Positions 44,893-57,792 of a stretch of DNA of 64,000 bases are shown in pieces; the first letter of the stretch is position 1; each line of letters opens with the position of its first letter. The stretch is taken from NCBI RefSeq assembly GCF_901000735.1, contig NC_081549.1, forward strand, positions 1 to 64,000, written 5' to 3'. Origin of the DNA: Corylus avellana. Taxonomy: Eukaryota; Streptophyta; Magnoliopsida; Fagales; Betulaceae. Both the position numbers and the translations under genes were made by a program. The notes beneath the pieces are model-generated. The model saw nothing but the letters and a program-made list of their open reading frames with translations. It was not told the DNA's origin and did no database searches.

Positions 44893-46283
44893 TATTTTCA
44901 AATACACGTTCTTATCCTTCTACTTCGTTTTTTTCTTCTTTTTTCCGCGTCTATATTTTAAATGCTTGCTGGCTCCTTGGGCTTTTACTTGTGCAAACAA
45001 GAGGAGCCGACTGTGGACTATGGGACTAAGAGTTACTTGGGCCAAAATTATGACCGAAAGATATAACTCTACGACTCTACGTGGGTCAGTTAGTGGACAT
45101 GTGTGGACTGTTACAACCTCTAACTTGACTCAGCTTGGATAAGGAACATACAGATATTCCCCCAAGACCCCCAACAAAATTCTAGTTCATTTTTCTCTGT
45201 GTTTTCTTTATGTCTCTTCACTCTTTTTAGTGGGTAAAATTAATCTTTTAACTTTGATGGAAGAAAAAAAAAAAAACATTGTGCAACTATAGCTGTCAAT
45301 TACAAGAACGGTCAGCCAATAAATAATACATAACATCGAAGCTAGAATACTCACAAGAAAATTACAGAAAGAAAAATGGAGTTCAATAATTATGTCAATC
45401 ACTATTTTCTAACTCTTAAATATCAACTCTCGATCTTCTTTGAACTCCCTTTTTTTTTTAAGCAAATAAAAAAATAGTTAAAGGGGTTCTTCCCATTCTT
45501 AATCCAAATGAAATAGAGAATGAGAGGCAAGTCGAAAATGCTTCCAAATACGCGATTGGAAGCAACCCATCGAACTGTACAATGTGCACATTAAAATGTA
45601 CTACAAATAAAGCAATTAACAAAGGAAATCAAAAAAAAAAAACAAACAAACAAAAACAAAAAACAAAAAAAAAAAAACAAAAAAAACAAAAGTTCAGTCT
45701 TTAAATGCTAGCAACATGGCCTGAGTTTACCAAAGTTAGCAGAAAACGAGCGTAATAGCAGCATAGATATATATATTTTTTTTTGATGAATAAGCAACTT
45801 CATTAGAGCACAAAATCAAAACACCAAGTAGCACCAAATACAAGTCCTGCCAACAGGCTAAAACACATTAACATAGATAATTTTACCGTTAGTGAATCTA
45901 AAAACTACAACTGCAACTGAAACTGAAAATTCTCTCTTAATCACAATAACAAAGCACAACAACAAAACATGCATCAAAGTAGACTGAGATAGAGGCTAAA
46001 ACAAGTCTCCACCCAAAAATTAAACAACACAAGAGTAGGGAGACTAAATTTAAAGCATACACAAAATAACAAGATACTCAAGACAATAACAAAAAAACTA
46101 CAAAAAAAAAAAAAAAACCCAACTAATAGAAAGGACTCGGGAGCAAAGAGAACAAAGAAGGTCGAAGTGAAAAATGTGGAGGGGCTCTTTGAACTCCTTT
46201 TGTTCGCAATAAAAAGCTACATTCAAACTAATAAAAATGATACATATCATGTTCAAAATAGTATATAGTACGTATTAAACTAT

Positions 46284-46573
46284 GGGGGTGTTTGTTAAAC
46301 ACTCCAGCACTGTTCATTTTTCAGGACACTGTTCATGAATAAAATAATAATAATAATAATAATAATTGGTATGAAAAAATAAAAAAGTGGTATTGGAAAG
46401 TAAAAAATTTTGTTTTGTAGTAATTATTTTATTAGAATAGTAATAAAAAGTAAATAATGTGATATAAAAGGTGAATGATTAGATATAAAAGTGAGAATGT
46501 TTTTTTTGAAAAAAATAAAGTGAATAGTGTGGTGGAAAATGAATAGTGCCAAGGTGTTTGACAAACACTCCCT
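46284..46573. mobile_element. Probable MITE with GTGTTTG-type terminal inverted repeats
   Basis: The left end GGGGGTGTTTGTTAAACACTCC and right end GGTGTTTGACAAACACTCCCT are mutual near complements of the kind seen in hAT-like MITEs. The interior has a (TAA)n run near 46343-46366 and repeated ACTGTTCAT/GTGAATAGT words. The target duplication is not clear. Confidence 0.6.
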
Positions 46574-46907
46574 ATATACCATTTAATCGTATGAATTATT
46601 TTGAAAATAACTCCTTTAAATGAAGATAGCGAGACAAATATTAGTAAGTACATACCATGGCACGTATATTTAACAAAAAAAAAAAAAAACAATGGTACGT
46701 ATAAATTGGAATTCTGTCACATGTTGTCAAGTGGGACTGTGGGATGCTTTATAATTTGGTTTATTTTAAGACGCATACTAAATAATGAATACTGCTTTCT
46801 TTCTTTCTTTTTCCTCTATTAGAAATTCGAGAATTAAGAGCATATAAGATTAAAACAAAAAACAAGTAAATGGCCACTGGAGCTGCTCAATAGGGGAAAA
46901 AAAAAAA

Positions 46908-47061
46908 GTGCCCGCTGGCGTTGCTTGCGCCTCTGCCCAACTGCCACTGCGGAAAAACAAAAGCAAAAAAAAAAAAAAAAAACAAAACAAAACAAAAAAA
47001 ACCAAAAAAGAAGAAGTGCCCGCTGGTGTTGCCTTCGTCTCTGCCCGACTGCCACCGCGGA
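46908..47061 (+). repeat. Duplicated GC-rich block upstream of SIP1
   Basis: GTGCCCGCTGGCGTTGC..CTGCGG (46908-46953) recurs with a few changes at 47016-47061, separated by an A-rich tract. It ends about 100 bp before the SIP1 ATG and so overlaps the likely promoter or leader. Confidence 0.85.
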
Positions 47062-47164
47062 CAATACATATGCATATAGATAAACAAACAAACAGAGGCC
47101 AATAAGTCAAGACGAGAGACAGAGAAAGGAGAGATCGGTGGTTGGTGGTGATAGCTAGATCGAA

Positions 47165-50100
47165 ATGGGCGCTATAAAGGCGGCAATCGGAGATGCAGTG
47201 CTGACATTCATGTGGGTGTTCAGTGCATCCACTCTGGGGGCAGCGACTACGGTGACAGCCAGAGCCCTCGGAATTGAAGGGCTGGTTTGGCCTTCTGTCT
47301 TCATCACTACCGTGCTTGTATTTGTTCTCGTCTTCGTCTTCACCTTGATCGCTGATGCCTTGGGTGGGGCCAGCTTCAACCCCACCGGCACCGCCTCCTT
47401 TTACGCTGCCGGCCTGGGTCCCGACACCCTCTTCTCCATGGCCCTACGCTTTCCTGCTCAGGTCTTCTCTTTCTCTTTTTCAATTTCACAATTTCATCTA
47501 ACAAATAACATAACATGCATGCCTCCTTTGTGTCTTTTCATCTTTTTGTTTCTCATATAGATCTGCTATTCTTTGTGTATTCAGAATTCTTATATTGATT
47601 GACTGAACAATTCGCTGTTTCTTTTCTTTCTTTGTTTTTTAACATGCACTGTGCTTTTGTTGAATTTCTCATCTGTTTCTTTATGCAAATCTGCCCCCCA
47701 TACTTTTTGCATGCCCTTTTTTTTTTTTAACGAGTGTCTGTAAGCCAGTTTACAAAATGTCCTGCCGGAATCTTTTTTTTTACCATTACTCACTCTCAAC
47801 TCTCAAGCCAAAAAAGGAAAAGAAAAGAAAACAGAAGAAGATGTGGCAAAATGTTGAGGTTGTTGAACAAAAACATTCAAAATACTATTGTCTGCTTGAC
47901 AGGCAGCCGGTGCTGTGGGTGGTGCTCTGGCAATCATGGAAGTGATGCCGAAGCACTACAAGCACATGCTTGGTGGGCCCTCTCTCAAAGTTGACTTGCA
48001 TACTGGAGCCATTGCGGAGGGGGTGTTGACTTTCCTCATTAGCTTTGCTGTCCTTTTAATCGTACTCAGAGGGCCTCGTAGCCCGATACTGAAGACATGG
48101 TTACTTGCCATGGCGACAGTGGCATTAGTGATTGTGGGTTCTAATTACACTGGACCTTCCATGAATCCTGCCAATGTGAGTAGATCCTTGCACTTTGTAT
48201 TACATTCTCATGGCTGATTTTTTCACTGGTTTCTCTTAAAGTTCCCTTATATGATTTTACGTCCTTTCTTTAAGCAATGTGGATGATATACTTTTCTTGA
48301 CAACTATGCAATTAAGCCTCTTTTTTTGGATGCGTTTTTAAGTGTTTTACTCACCACCCTCCTCTTCCCTTTTTATATAATTCACTTAGGTCATCACTCT
48401 TTAATCCAAATTTTATCAGACTATTACATTTAAGCAAATTTTGTTGTATATATGTTTGTTGGAGTCAAATATGGCATACTAAATGCATTATATCCATTGC
48501 TAATGCTTAGTGGTACGCTAAATATGACAAGGGATTAAATAATATTAGGACAGATTCAATGAATACCTTGTAGTTTCTTCCTTATTTTTTGTTCTTTTGC
48601 ATGGCAGCACTTTTTGTCTATCTTTAAGAATTTACAAAATGTATAATTGATGAAACACATAGGAACAAAAGCATACTATATCTTCTTGTCTATCTGATGG
48701 AGTAATAAATGTGATAAAGCCAACAATAATTTGGAAATAATTGTTGAAAAAGGAAACCTAGCTCCTCTTTTATCCAACTGAATCAGATCTAAAGAAAAAG
48801 AATCTTGGTGTCTATTTATTTTCCATTTCTGGTTGCCTTTCTTTTCTCCCACTTATCTCCTTATATTACCTAGAACCTTTGTGAGCTCACCCGTCATAAA
48901 GTTTACGTACATTTTAGGTTGTATACCTGTGCAGCACTTGAGATCTGTCTTGATAGCTGGTCTGGTGTATGTGTAAGGTTGACAATGGCTGGACTTCTCA
49001 AATAACTACCATATTCTGCCCTATTGGGAAGGGAATGGTAAAGAACTTTTTAAGCACTGACAGTGCAAGTTAAGTGGCTAGGTAGCTGTGAGATTTTAGT
49101 TAGTAACTTCCAATGTGTGTTAGGTTCGAGATAGGGTAGGGTTTGAATCAGTCCTACTTGGCATACCCTGGATTAGAAGCACGTGTTACATAGCTGTTAC
49201 TTAAGTGCTTTCTTTAGAAAGCTCTTAGCCTGTAGAATTGGCAAGTACCATTGGACTTTTGTGCAAAGTTGATTGACTGCTGCTTTATTTACTGATTCGA
49301 GTGGAAGTTTCTTTTATCAACTTTCTGATATGGGGTGTGAAACTCATCTCTAATGCCAGACAAGACAAGGCCTGTCGTGTAGAGGGATAGGTTGGCCCCA
49401 CCTTTTGCCCATTTGTAATATACTTTTATTATGTGAGGAGGATGTTATACTAAAAACTTCTAACATAAGTTTTCTCTAGAAATTGCCACACTCATCATGT
49501 GAAAGAATTTTGTGGGCCAAAGAAAGATTATTGCCTAAAGCACTCATTCTTTCTTTCTAGATGAACCAAGTAGATGAAGGAAGAAATTAGTATCTTCTTT
49601 TTTCCCCTTCTTCTACCACAAATATGGGATACAAAATTGAGTTCTTCTCAATCCTTTTACATCACCATAGATCCATTCCATGGAGAGGGTTTTGATATTT
49701 TTGGGTTTGAAGGGATACAGGGAGATGGAAGTGTGGCAAAATAATATTATATTTTCTGCTAACCAACAACCTAGGAGAAATAGTCTTCAGTCTAAGCAGA
49801 ATGAAGATGGTGATAGTTTGGGGCATAGAGTCAATAGTTGGTGGCAATGGTGATGGAAGAATGGTGGCAACGAGTTGATGATGATAGGCGATGATGGTAA
49901 TGGTGTTGCTGTTGGTGATGTTTGTGAGTGTTGACACCAATGGTATCGATGACAATATTGATAGCAATAATTGCAGTGAATATGGGTAGGTGAAAATGAA
50001 TATGGAAGCATTTGGTATAACTTTTATTTAATGTACTCTGTTAATGCCATCCGGGCTATGGAATTTTTTTTTTTTTTCAAGATTTGTCGGGGAGAGGGAG

Positions 50101-52548
50101 GGGTGCGAGGTCTGTAGTTTCAAAATTGAGTGTAGTAATATATCTTTTCACAAATATAAGAAAAAATTTCTAGAGTACCTTATTTGATTTGTGATCTTAA
50201 GAACATTGAGGAAATGAAAATATGCTTATCGAAAAAAAAAATTCGAGCAAACATAAGTTTGACCTAGTTGAAGGATTCAGACCTACTGTTGATGGGACAG
50301 AATTTAAGGAGTCTCACCATTTAATACTTTTTTAAAAAGTTTATTTAATATCTCACCATTTTGGGACTTAGTTGCAGGAATTTCCCACCTTTTACTCTTA
50401 ACGTGCAATTCTGAGGTTGCTACCTAGATGCTTGCTAGAGAAACAGTTCTATTGCAGAAGAATCATTGGGGCATGACAGACACTTGAATCAGATTGAGAG
50501 ACATTTAGGATGGTGAAGGAACACATTTCCAATTTCAGATTTGTCCATGAATGGATAAGTGATGAAAGACATGTTAGTTCCTAAGTTTAGCTTAAGAAGA
50601 TCCAATACAATAATAATTACCATAATCTTGATCCTTTATTCAAATTCAGAAGTTTAATGCAACCAAACCTTTAGGGCTAGGAGTTTTCAAAGTTCAACCG
50701 TCCCATATGCATAAACTCTTCTATAGATCTTCATATTACAAGATTGACAGGTTTAACCATTGCTTTAAGAGGCAGTTTTATGGTAAGGACTTGTCTCGTA
50801 AGGATCAATAGAAGGAGACTGATCTAGCTCATGTCATTTGGGGTTCTCTGGGGGTAGAGTTTGTGAAGTTAAAGGAAACTTTGCTACATATGCTCTCTTG
50901 GATGAGGATTTTATTGGTGTCCAATCGAGAAATTGATATATATATATATATACCTTTCTTTTTCATATACATTTTTCCCATACATATAAGTGTTTGAAAT
51001 TCTAAATTCTTATACTCTTCTTTGAGCAAAATTTGAGCTATAGATTAATCTCCTACCCATGTTGTACCTCTTCCCTTTTCTGTATGAGAGGTCTTGGGGA
51101 CGGTTAAGGCTATTGCAAGTGTAAGCATTTGGTATGTTATGTGATTATTATTATTATTATTATTATTTTAATTTCTAGAAGCATGTGAGTCCTCGTAAAT
51201 GAGATCTTGTCTTGTGAATTGTAATACTCCGTTCGCACATACGCCATGCACCTTTTTTAGAAGAGCAAAGTGTCTAATTAATGATAAAAATCCTGATTTA
51301 GGCCCTTCACTTATAGCAAACCTTCTATATTTCTGAGACATATATAATTGGAGTATGCTTTGGATAATTGACAGTTGCAGGGCGCGCTTCTATTCAAAGA
51401 GTAATGATGGTTTGTCTTGCTCATAAGCTTTATAACCATTCTTTGGGTCCTTAAGCTCTACAGGGTTTTTTTTTTACAAGTTCTGATCCGATTTAATTGC
51501 ATCATGATGCCCCTGATGCAAAAGATATGATGAATATTTTGAGCAACAATCTCCCTCAATTAGTTTCCCTCAATATTTTGAGCAATGTTATGTGCAATAC
51601 TGATTGCCAACTTTTACTTAGTAGAGTTCCATTAGTAAATGAACTACAATAACGAACTTTGAAAGATCTTAAGCTGTAGAAGCTCCTACACTCCATAAGT
51701 TACTCAAAGTTCTTCTGTTGTACTATAACTTGCCCTGTAAATTTTTTTTCCATTGTCGTTTGGAACTTTCCTAAAATCACATATAAAGTCCAGTTTCATC
51801 TAGAAGTAAGCAATGTGAGACTTAGCACCTATAAACATCTCTTATAAACTACCTACTTTATGTGGGCTACTCATCTCTTCTCAATATGGGATTGAGGTGT
51901 TACAAACTCCTCCCCTTAAACCCTTGACGTTCTCATTAGGGCCACGTCATGCGATCCTGACAGTACCACATACTAGGTGGCTTTGATACCATTTGTAACG
52001 ACCTAGAGGAGAGCGTTACCTACATCTGCGCTATCATCCCAAAAGGACTAGTCAATTTGGAGCTTCCATAGAATCACTTATAAAGCCTATTTTTACCAAG
52101 TAAGAAATGTGAGATTTAGCACCCATGAACATCTCTTATAAATTACTCACTCTATGTGGGCTACTCATCTCTTTCAAATATGGGACTGGAGTGTTTCAGT
52201 ATCATACCATGACTGCTACTGTGCTGAAATTGTTCGGCTTGATCTTTTTGTTGACTTTGGGATTTTAACTTAAGAGAAATTCACTTACCCCCCTCTAATT
52301 ACCACACGATTTGCAATTTCTCACTAAACTTCAAAATTTGCAATGTGGGATTTTAATTTATCAGCTCATTTCAGTTACCCCCCTACCATTGAATTTTTTC
52401 GTTGAGTTTAGACAACTAACATGTAAAATGACAATTATACCCCTAGTACAATTTATAAAAATACAATTATGCCCTTATATTAACAAATAAAAAAGAGAAA
52501 AATAAAAAAAATAAATAAAAATAAAAAGACAAAAAACTAAAAAATTCA

Positions 52549-52581
<33 letters not shown>

Positions 52582-54652
52582 GGAAACTGATCCACAAACA
52601 CTATGTGGTTCAGCAGACCCATGGCGTGGCCGTGGTTCATGCTAGACTATGGCTGCACGTGGGTCACTCAATTTTTTGTTCCCATTTTTTTTTATTTTGT
52701 AAAGGTGCTAATTTGGTAATTTTTTCTTTCCTCTATTAGGATTTATACTAATGCTAAACACTACACCATCATCACACATTCATTACACTTTGCTGGTGTC
52801 ACATTGCCAATCCATTATTGATTTTTTTTTTTTTTAACAATGCATGATCCAATGGTGGATTAGCAATGCCACATAAGTATAGTGAGATGGAGGTGGGATT
52901 ATGGGGTATATAGCATTACTCTAGGATTTGACAAAAAAACCCTAACAAATGGGGTAATTGCACGGGGTTGATAGATTAGAACCCCATATTTGCAAAACAC
53001 GCGTAGTAGATCGGAGGTAAGTAAAGTTTCCCCTTTAACTTATTATTGAATTCATACTCGCGCCAATGAGCTCTAGCTTGGTGGTACCTCCTCACCCTCT
53101 AACAAGAGTAGGGTAATGTTGTGAGTTCAAGACTCATCGGGTGCGTGTGAGTTATCAATTAAAAAAAAGGATTAAATAAACTTAAGCCCCTTAAACTTCA
53201 TTTTCAAAAAAGCCCCACAAAGTTGACAGGTGTTACACATAGATGTATCAAACTACCATTTTGTGGCAAAAATGCTAGTCCGTTAGGGTTTGACTATTAG
53301 AATATATGGAAAAACCAAATTTGACCAAAATCTTCCGAAAATACATTCACTTTGATTATTTAAAAACCAAATTTACCCTTTTAAAAAAATAAAGTTCAGT
53401 TTTCTTTTTTTTTTTTTACTGATTAATAATTACAAAGTGCAAATTTGGTTTTTCAATGGTCAAAGTGAGGGTATTTTTGGAAGATTTTGGTCAAATCTAG
53501 TTTTTCCATCCATTCTAACGGACAACTCTAACGGAGTGGCATTTTTGACACAAATGATAGTTTGTGAGGCTTTTTTGAAATGGTTAAGTGTATTTAACCC
53601 AAAAAACAATTTCCTACTCCCCTCAATTTTAATAAATGGAGTTCCATGTAAAAGGCTCTGATTTAAAAATGTCAAGCTTGCCAAGCATTAACGAGACCAA
53701 ATGCCATCTTGTGATGGTGCTATTATCTTATCCTTCCTAAACACCCATTGCAGAGTTTTTTGTTGTTTTATTTTAATGATATCCAGCACACTTCCACGCT
53801 TTTCTACTTGATAAACTTTCATTATATACTCCTAGAGTTCTGTTGGTTTTGCAATTTACCATTTTATATCAAAAGTTGAATTTCTTCAATTGAAAATTTC
53901 TTATATTCTAATAATCTGCATGATTTTGTAATGTTCATGTAAATAGCAGGTTCTTATTTCAATTTGACTTCCTACTTATCATGTACAAGTATACATATAT
54001 ACATGCATACATACTAATGATACTTTATATACACGTGTGTGCGTGCGCGTGTGTAAAATTTTGCTTTAGTAAATGTGGAACATAGGTAACTGATTGTCCA
54101 ATATGAAGAGTGTGAACTGACTAGAAAACTTGTTTGCAGTAGTTGCATCACTTATCTGATTTCTTCTTATCTTTTGCTAAGTTAACGCCTGTGTAGAGAT
54201 CTTTCATGTTTTTGTGATTACTTGTACTATGGAATCTATATATCTTCATATATGGAAGATTAAGATTTGAGGTGAGTTTTCTACTAAAATATGGCTACTG
54301 AGGTTCCATATCACAATATTTTCTGACAGTGAAAACAAAGCCTGGAAGCAAAATGGAAGGCGAGAGAGAAAAAAAAAAGGGGGGGTGGGGGGTGTTGGTG
54401 TTGTGATAAAAACGAATAATTTTTCTTGAACCAAAATAATAATTTCTATTTCAATGAAAAGCCTTATGGGATGTGCGAACTTTTATCATATTGTCTCTGC
54501 AGGCCTTTGGTTGGGCATATGTCAACAACTGGCACAACACATGGGAGCAGTTTTATGTCTACTGGATCTGCCCCTTCGTTGGAGCAATATTGGCTGCTTG
54601 GGTCTTCCGGGTTCTCTTTCCCCCAACCCCAGCGAAACAGAAGAAAGCCTGA
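47165..54652 (+). CDS. SIP1: Small basic intrinsic protein SIP1 (aquaporin family)
   Basis: Three exons: 47165-47461, 47903-48175 and 54503-54652, all joined in phase 0, giving 239 residues (Arabidopsis SIP1;1 has 240). All introns are GT-AG. The first pore motif is NPT (residues 72-74) and the second NPA (187-189), the combination typical of SIP1. PSLKVDLHTGAIAE and NYTGPSMNPAN are further family blocks, and the protein ends in a basic KQKKA tail. SIPs are six-helix channels reported in the ER membrane and pass water in yeast assays. The start is the only ATG giving the family N terminus MGAIKAAIGD. Intron 2, directly after NPAN, is 6327 bp and carries several transposons. SIP1;1 versus SIP1;2 cannot be decided here. 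Confidence 0.95.
48176..51758 (+). other. First half of SIP1 intron 2, no gene seen
   Basis: AT-rich intron sequence with short runs, (TA)n near 50937-50952 and (ATT)n near 51148-51165. The open stretches here are short and show no family resemblance. Confidence 0.6.
51759..52198 (-). mobile_element. Second, older TRIM of the same family, in SIP1 intron 2
   Basis: One full LTR (51994-52198, 205 bp) and one truncated LTR (51759-51904) match the TRIM at 20789-21303. The interior has the same tRNA-Met primer complement (51979-51991) and purine-tract complement. It has more differences and a lost end, so it is older. The target duplication is not recognisable. Confidence 0.85.
52273..53033. mobile_element. 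MULE-type element without coding (761 bp) in SIP1 intron 2
   Basis: Terminal inverted repeats (AGAGAAATTCACTTACCCCC against GAGGTAAGTAAAGTTTCCCC at the other end) and a 9-bp target duplication TTTAACTTA (52264-52272, 53034-53042). A smaller foldback, about 52745-52920 with AATGCTA..TAGCATT ends, seems nested inside. Confidence 0.85.
53062..53168 (+). mobile_element. tRNA-derived SINE in SIP1 intron 2
   Basis: A box A-like TAGCTTGGTGGT (53074-53085) and a box B-like GAGTTCAAGACTC (53123-53135) are spaced as in a tRNA promoter, followed by an A-rich tail. It does not fold as a complete tRNA. Boundaries are approximate and no clear target duplication was found. Confidence 0.65.
53169..53600. 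mobile_element. Foldback MITE in SIP1 intron 2
   Basis: Long inverted arms (about 53169-53337 and 53460-53600) share the words TTGACCAAAATCTTCC, CCGTTAG and CAAAAAAGCC in complementary order. It begins and ends with TTAAATA..CTTAA-type sequence. Non-coding. It abuts the tail of the SINE, so its left target duplication is unclear. Confidence 0.75.
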
Positions 54653-55510
54653 AAAGTCACAATATCTTATCTTCTGCTCGTCTATTTAGTAAATAAGCTT
54701 GATGTTAGTAATAAGGACCTTTCTTGGGGTTTTTTTTTTTTTTTTTTTTTTTTTCTTTCTACCTCACTAGCAGTATTGGGACTCTCTTCAGCTTATGGAT
54801 CAATAATATAACCTGTCCAGAAATGGATATTTGCAGCCTGTATGCGAGGTTTGCCATTGACTGGTCCGTTTTTGTTGTGCTGGTGATGTGGTCTACTTTT
54901 TTTTTTTTTAAGAGAGCTACTTGTTCTCTGTTCTAGTTTCTACGATATTAGTGCCCTTGGTTCATTATTGGATATCTGGAAACTATGGCTAGTCTGAAAT
55001 AGTGGGATTTAACCCAGAAAAAAGAGTATTTAGGACTTGAGAGCGAAGTGACTGATTGACCGTACACATCTGAATGTTGCACGCTGCACAAGATAACTTG
55101 GTGAGATGTCTCTGTGCAGCCACACGAATTGAGGTGGCTAGGGTATTGTAGAGGTGCTGGTTTTCTTAAGGCACATAGGACAAGTCTGAGTATTGTAGAG
55201 GTGCATTTGATGCTGTGGTCATTTACATTTTCATTTCTCATGATAATGAGCTTGTTTGATTTGGGCAGCGCTCATATGTTTTCAAAAACATGTTACGATT
55301 TTTGTGGAAAATTCTAACCTATAGCGGATGACATTTCTGTTCAAGTATCCCCAGGATGCACTCGCTTTTTGTTTTAGTATTGACCTTTTTCTTTTTGGCA
55401 ATGTCATGTAAGATTCTAACCTATGAACTATTCAATCTTCTAGACTCAACTTCTCTCTCTTGTTTAGAGAGAGAAGCTCTGAAAGCCGGTTTTCTTTGGT
55501 ATCTTTTTTA

Positions 55511-55698
55511 GGGATTTGGTTTACATGTTGTTATTTAAATAACAGAATGTATGATGTAGTTTAATCAACGGTCAAGATTGAATTTTTCAAAATCTTTTTT
55601 TATTTTCTCTCTCCTATTAAAAGCTTCTAAAAGTAAGTCAACTTTAAAATTCAATCTTGACCGTTGATTAAACTATAACAGCATGTAAGCCAAATCCC
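55511..55698. mobile_element. MITE with ~60-bp inverted ends (188 bp)
   Basis: GGGATTTGGTTTACATG at the left and CATGTAAGCCAAATCCC at the right are complements. Further in, AGTTTAATCAACGGTCAAGA pairs with its complement. Both sides carry TTTTTTA, a probable 7-bp target duplication. Confidence 0.8.
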
Positions 55699-56105
55699 TT
55701 TTTTAGACTTGCTGCTTCCTCAAGTAGTGCTTTTCAGGGAAGGAGGTATAGTTTCCATCCTCCTTCCCTCACCCTTTTTTGCTTCATTTCTCTCTTTCCT
55801 TTGGTTTTCTCTTGTTTTTTCGGTCTCAGCACAGTGTCGACAACCTCTTCAATGGGTCTCTTTGGCTTTCTCCCCGTCCTTCACCTTTTTACTGTTGATC
55901 TCAATCTCCCCCTCCCCCCCGCCCTGTTTTTGCTACCCTCTACAACAAATTTGCTATGTTTTCCAAATCTGGTTTTTTAAAAACCAAATCTGTTATTCAC
56001 AGCCAGACCCACACTAGGTCAGGTTGGCGACCCAGCAGTGAGTCTGCAGACCTGCCAGACCCATGGCGGGTCTCTAGCAGTGCTTCAGTGGCCTGGATCT
56101 CACTG

Positions 56106-56185
56106 GATGCCTCAAAACCTATTTTTAATGCCCAAAACTCGTTTCTAATGCCTCAAAATCAGTTTTTAATGCCTCAAAACTCTTT
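56106..56185 (+). repeat. Short tandem block with AATGCC(T)CAAAA units
   Basis: Four units of roughly 20-28 bp ending in TTTTTAATGCCTCAAAA-like words, diverged from one another. Confidence 0.75.
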
Positions 56186-56394
56186 TTTAGATTCAAACTA
56201 AGAGTATATCTTCCGTTCGGTCATGGCGTAAATGGCCAAATTTACGCCCACCAACCAGAAGATGACAACTAAGCTTGTTTTAACTTACAAAATGCACTTA
56301 CCCACACTAGAATATACCACCCCCTGCTCTTAAAATGAAACCATCGTTACAAAATTTCTCCCAAAACCCCACCGGTCTCTTACAAAAAGCCCCT

Positions 56395-56625
56395 GCCCAC
56401 CGGCTACCCCTGCCCACCGGTTGCCCACTGCCCACGAGCTGCCCACCGCCCACGAGCTGCCCACCGCCCAGCAAGTCGTTCCCATCGCTTCCGCCCAGCA
56501 ATCCGTTCCCACCGGCCCCGCCCAGCACGCCATTCCCCAGACTAGCAGGTTGTTCCCCTGCACCCACGCCCAGGTCGATCCAAAGTCCAGCCGGCTGCCC
56601 ACCGCCCAGCAGCCCACTGTTGGTA
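56395..56625 (+). repeat. GC-rich CCCACCG / CCCAGC minisatellite-like tract
   Basis: Repeated CTGCCCACCGCCCA(G/C) words give a Pro-rich frame on the plus strand and a Gly-rich frame on the minus strand. Both look like by-products of the repeat; neither has a recognised domain or a convincing start. Confidence 0.7.
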
Positions 56626-57792
56626 ATCACAAAATTTCTCAGAACTCACAGGCGGAGGAATGATTTTTTCTAATTCCCTCAGGCGGAGCAGTGGTGGTGA
56701 ACCGTCAGAGTAGTCTGGCGGCGTGGGCTTGGTGGAGCTGGGTGGCTGGTCGGCACAAAGCTGGGCGGCGTGGGCTTCGCGGGAGGTGGCGGCGTCTCTG
56801 TTGGGGAGTGGGCAGCGTGAAACCAAGCTTCTTGGTGAAGTTTGGTGTTTGGGTTTTTTTGTTTTATTTTTGAGCAGATGTGGGTTATTATCCTGTGAAA
56901 CCAAACTTATTTTGTATGTTGAAATACTATGAGGTGGCAGCATTTGAGTGGAAGGCAGAAAACATGAGTTTTCTACCTTGACCGTATAGCAGCAGCACTC
57001 TCAAACTAAAACCTAAAGGTGGAAGGTTAACCTTTTAGGAATTTTATCACCCTAAAATCTAGTGTATTTTGGTCCAAGTTATTTTTTTGTACTTTTTATG
57101 TTTTTGCTTATGTGTCGGTTATTGATTAGGGGCTGTAAAAGGAATGTTATCAAAATGGTCCTGATAAAAGATTTTCTCTTATATATTAAATTTTTATCTT
57201 ATAATTATCTTACAAAGCGCTAGTGTAGCAATCCTGCCAACTCTTGAATTTTTAAGAATAATTGTGAGATAAAAGTATTTGTAGCCATAGGTTTCCCAAG
57301 GCATAGGAATACCATACCGAATTTAAAGAATTTCATTGGGAGATCAATAAGTAGGGTTTTCAACTTAATTTATAATAAATAATACGAAAATTTCACTTAA
57401 TTCTCTGAATTGTCATCACTTTTGTAATGTCATCTTAAAGTTTAATTTCTCTCAATTTAGTATATCCATTTTTCAAATGTTTGCAATCTCACCCTTCTAT
57501 TAATTTTTCCTAATATACCCCCAGTTGTTTTAGGGGAAAATTTTTTTTTGCAAAGATTAAGATGTTGATTTGAATTTAACTGTATTTGCAAAAATATCCA
57601 TGCCTCAATCTTTGCAAATATATATATATTTTCTAAAAGAAAAAAAAAACGTAGGGCATTTTTTGGAATTTTGTTAGGATTTAATGGAAAATCCTTATGA
57701 AAATAAGACATCCGAAAAAACAATAAAATAAAAAAAAGTTCGATACACTAAATTTTGGTTTTAAACTTAAAGATAACATTGCAAAATAGGTG

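Larger units (their letters stand above)
44893..47164. other. Intergenic region between KNOLLE and SIP1
   Basis: No gene recognised. It holds A-rich tracts (45625-45690), a segment that on the minus strand looks like the 3' end of a non-LTR retroelement with its A tail (about 45771-46160), a MITE (46284-46573) and a duplicated GC-rich block in front of SIP1 (46908-47061). It serves as the shared upstream region of the two divergent genes. Confidence 0.5.

Noticed and set aside
46834..47110. Several overlapping Phe/Lys-rich frames upstream of SIP1
   Set aside because: They arise from the A-rich tract between two duplicated GC-rich blocks and are present in three frames at once.
49662..50011. 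Ser/Thr/His-rich frames inside SIP1 intron 2
   Set aside because: They come from GGTGATGGTG-type low-complexity intron sequence, overlap each other in different frames and show no family resemblance.
56307..56663. Pro-rich and Gly-rich proteins predicted on both strands
   Set aside because: They are translations of a GC-rich repeat, without a recognised domain or convincing start.
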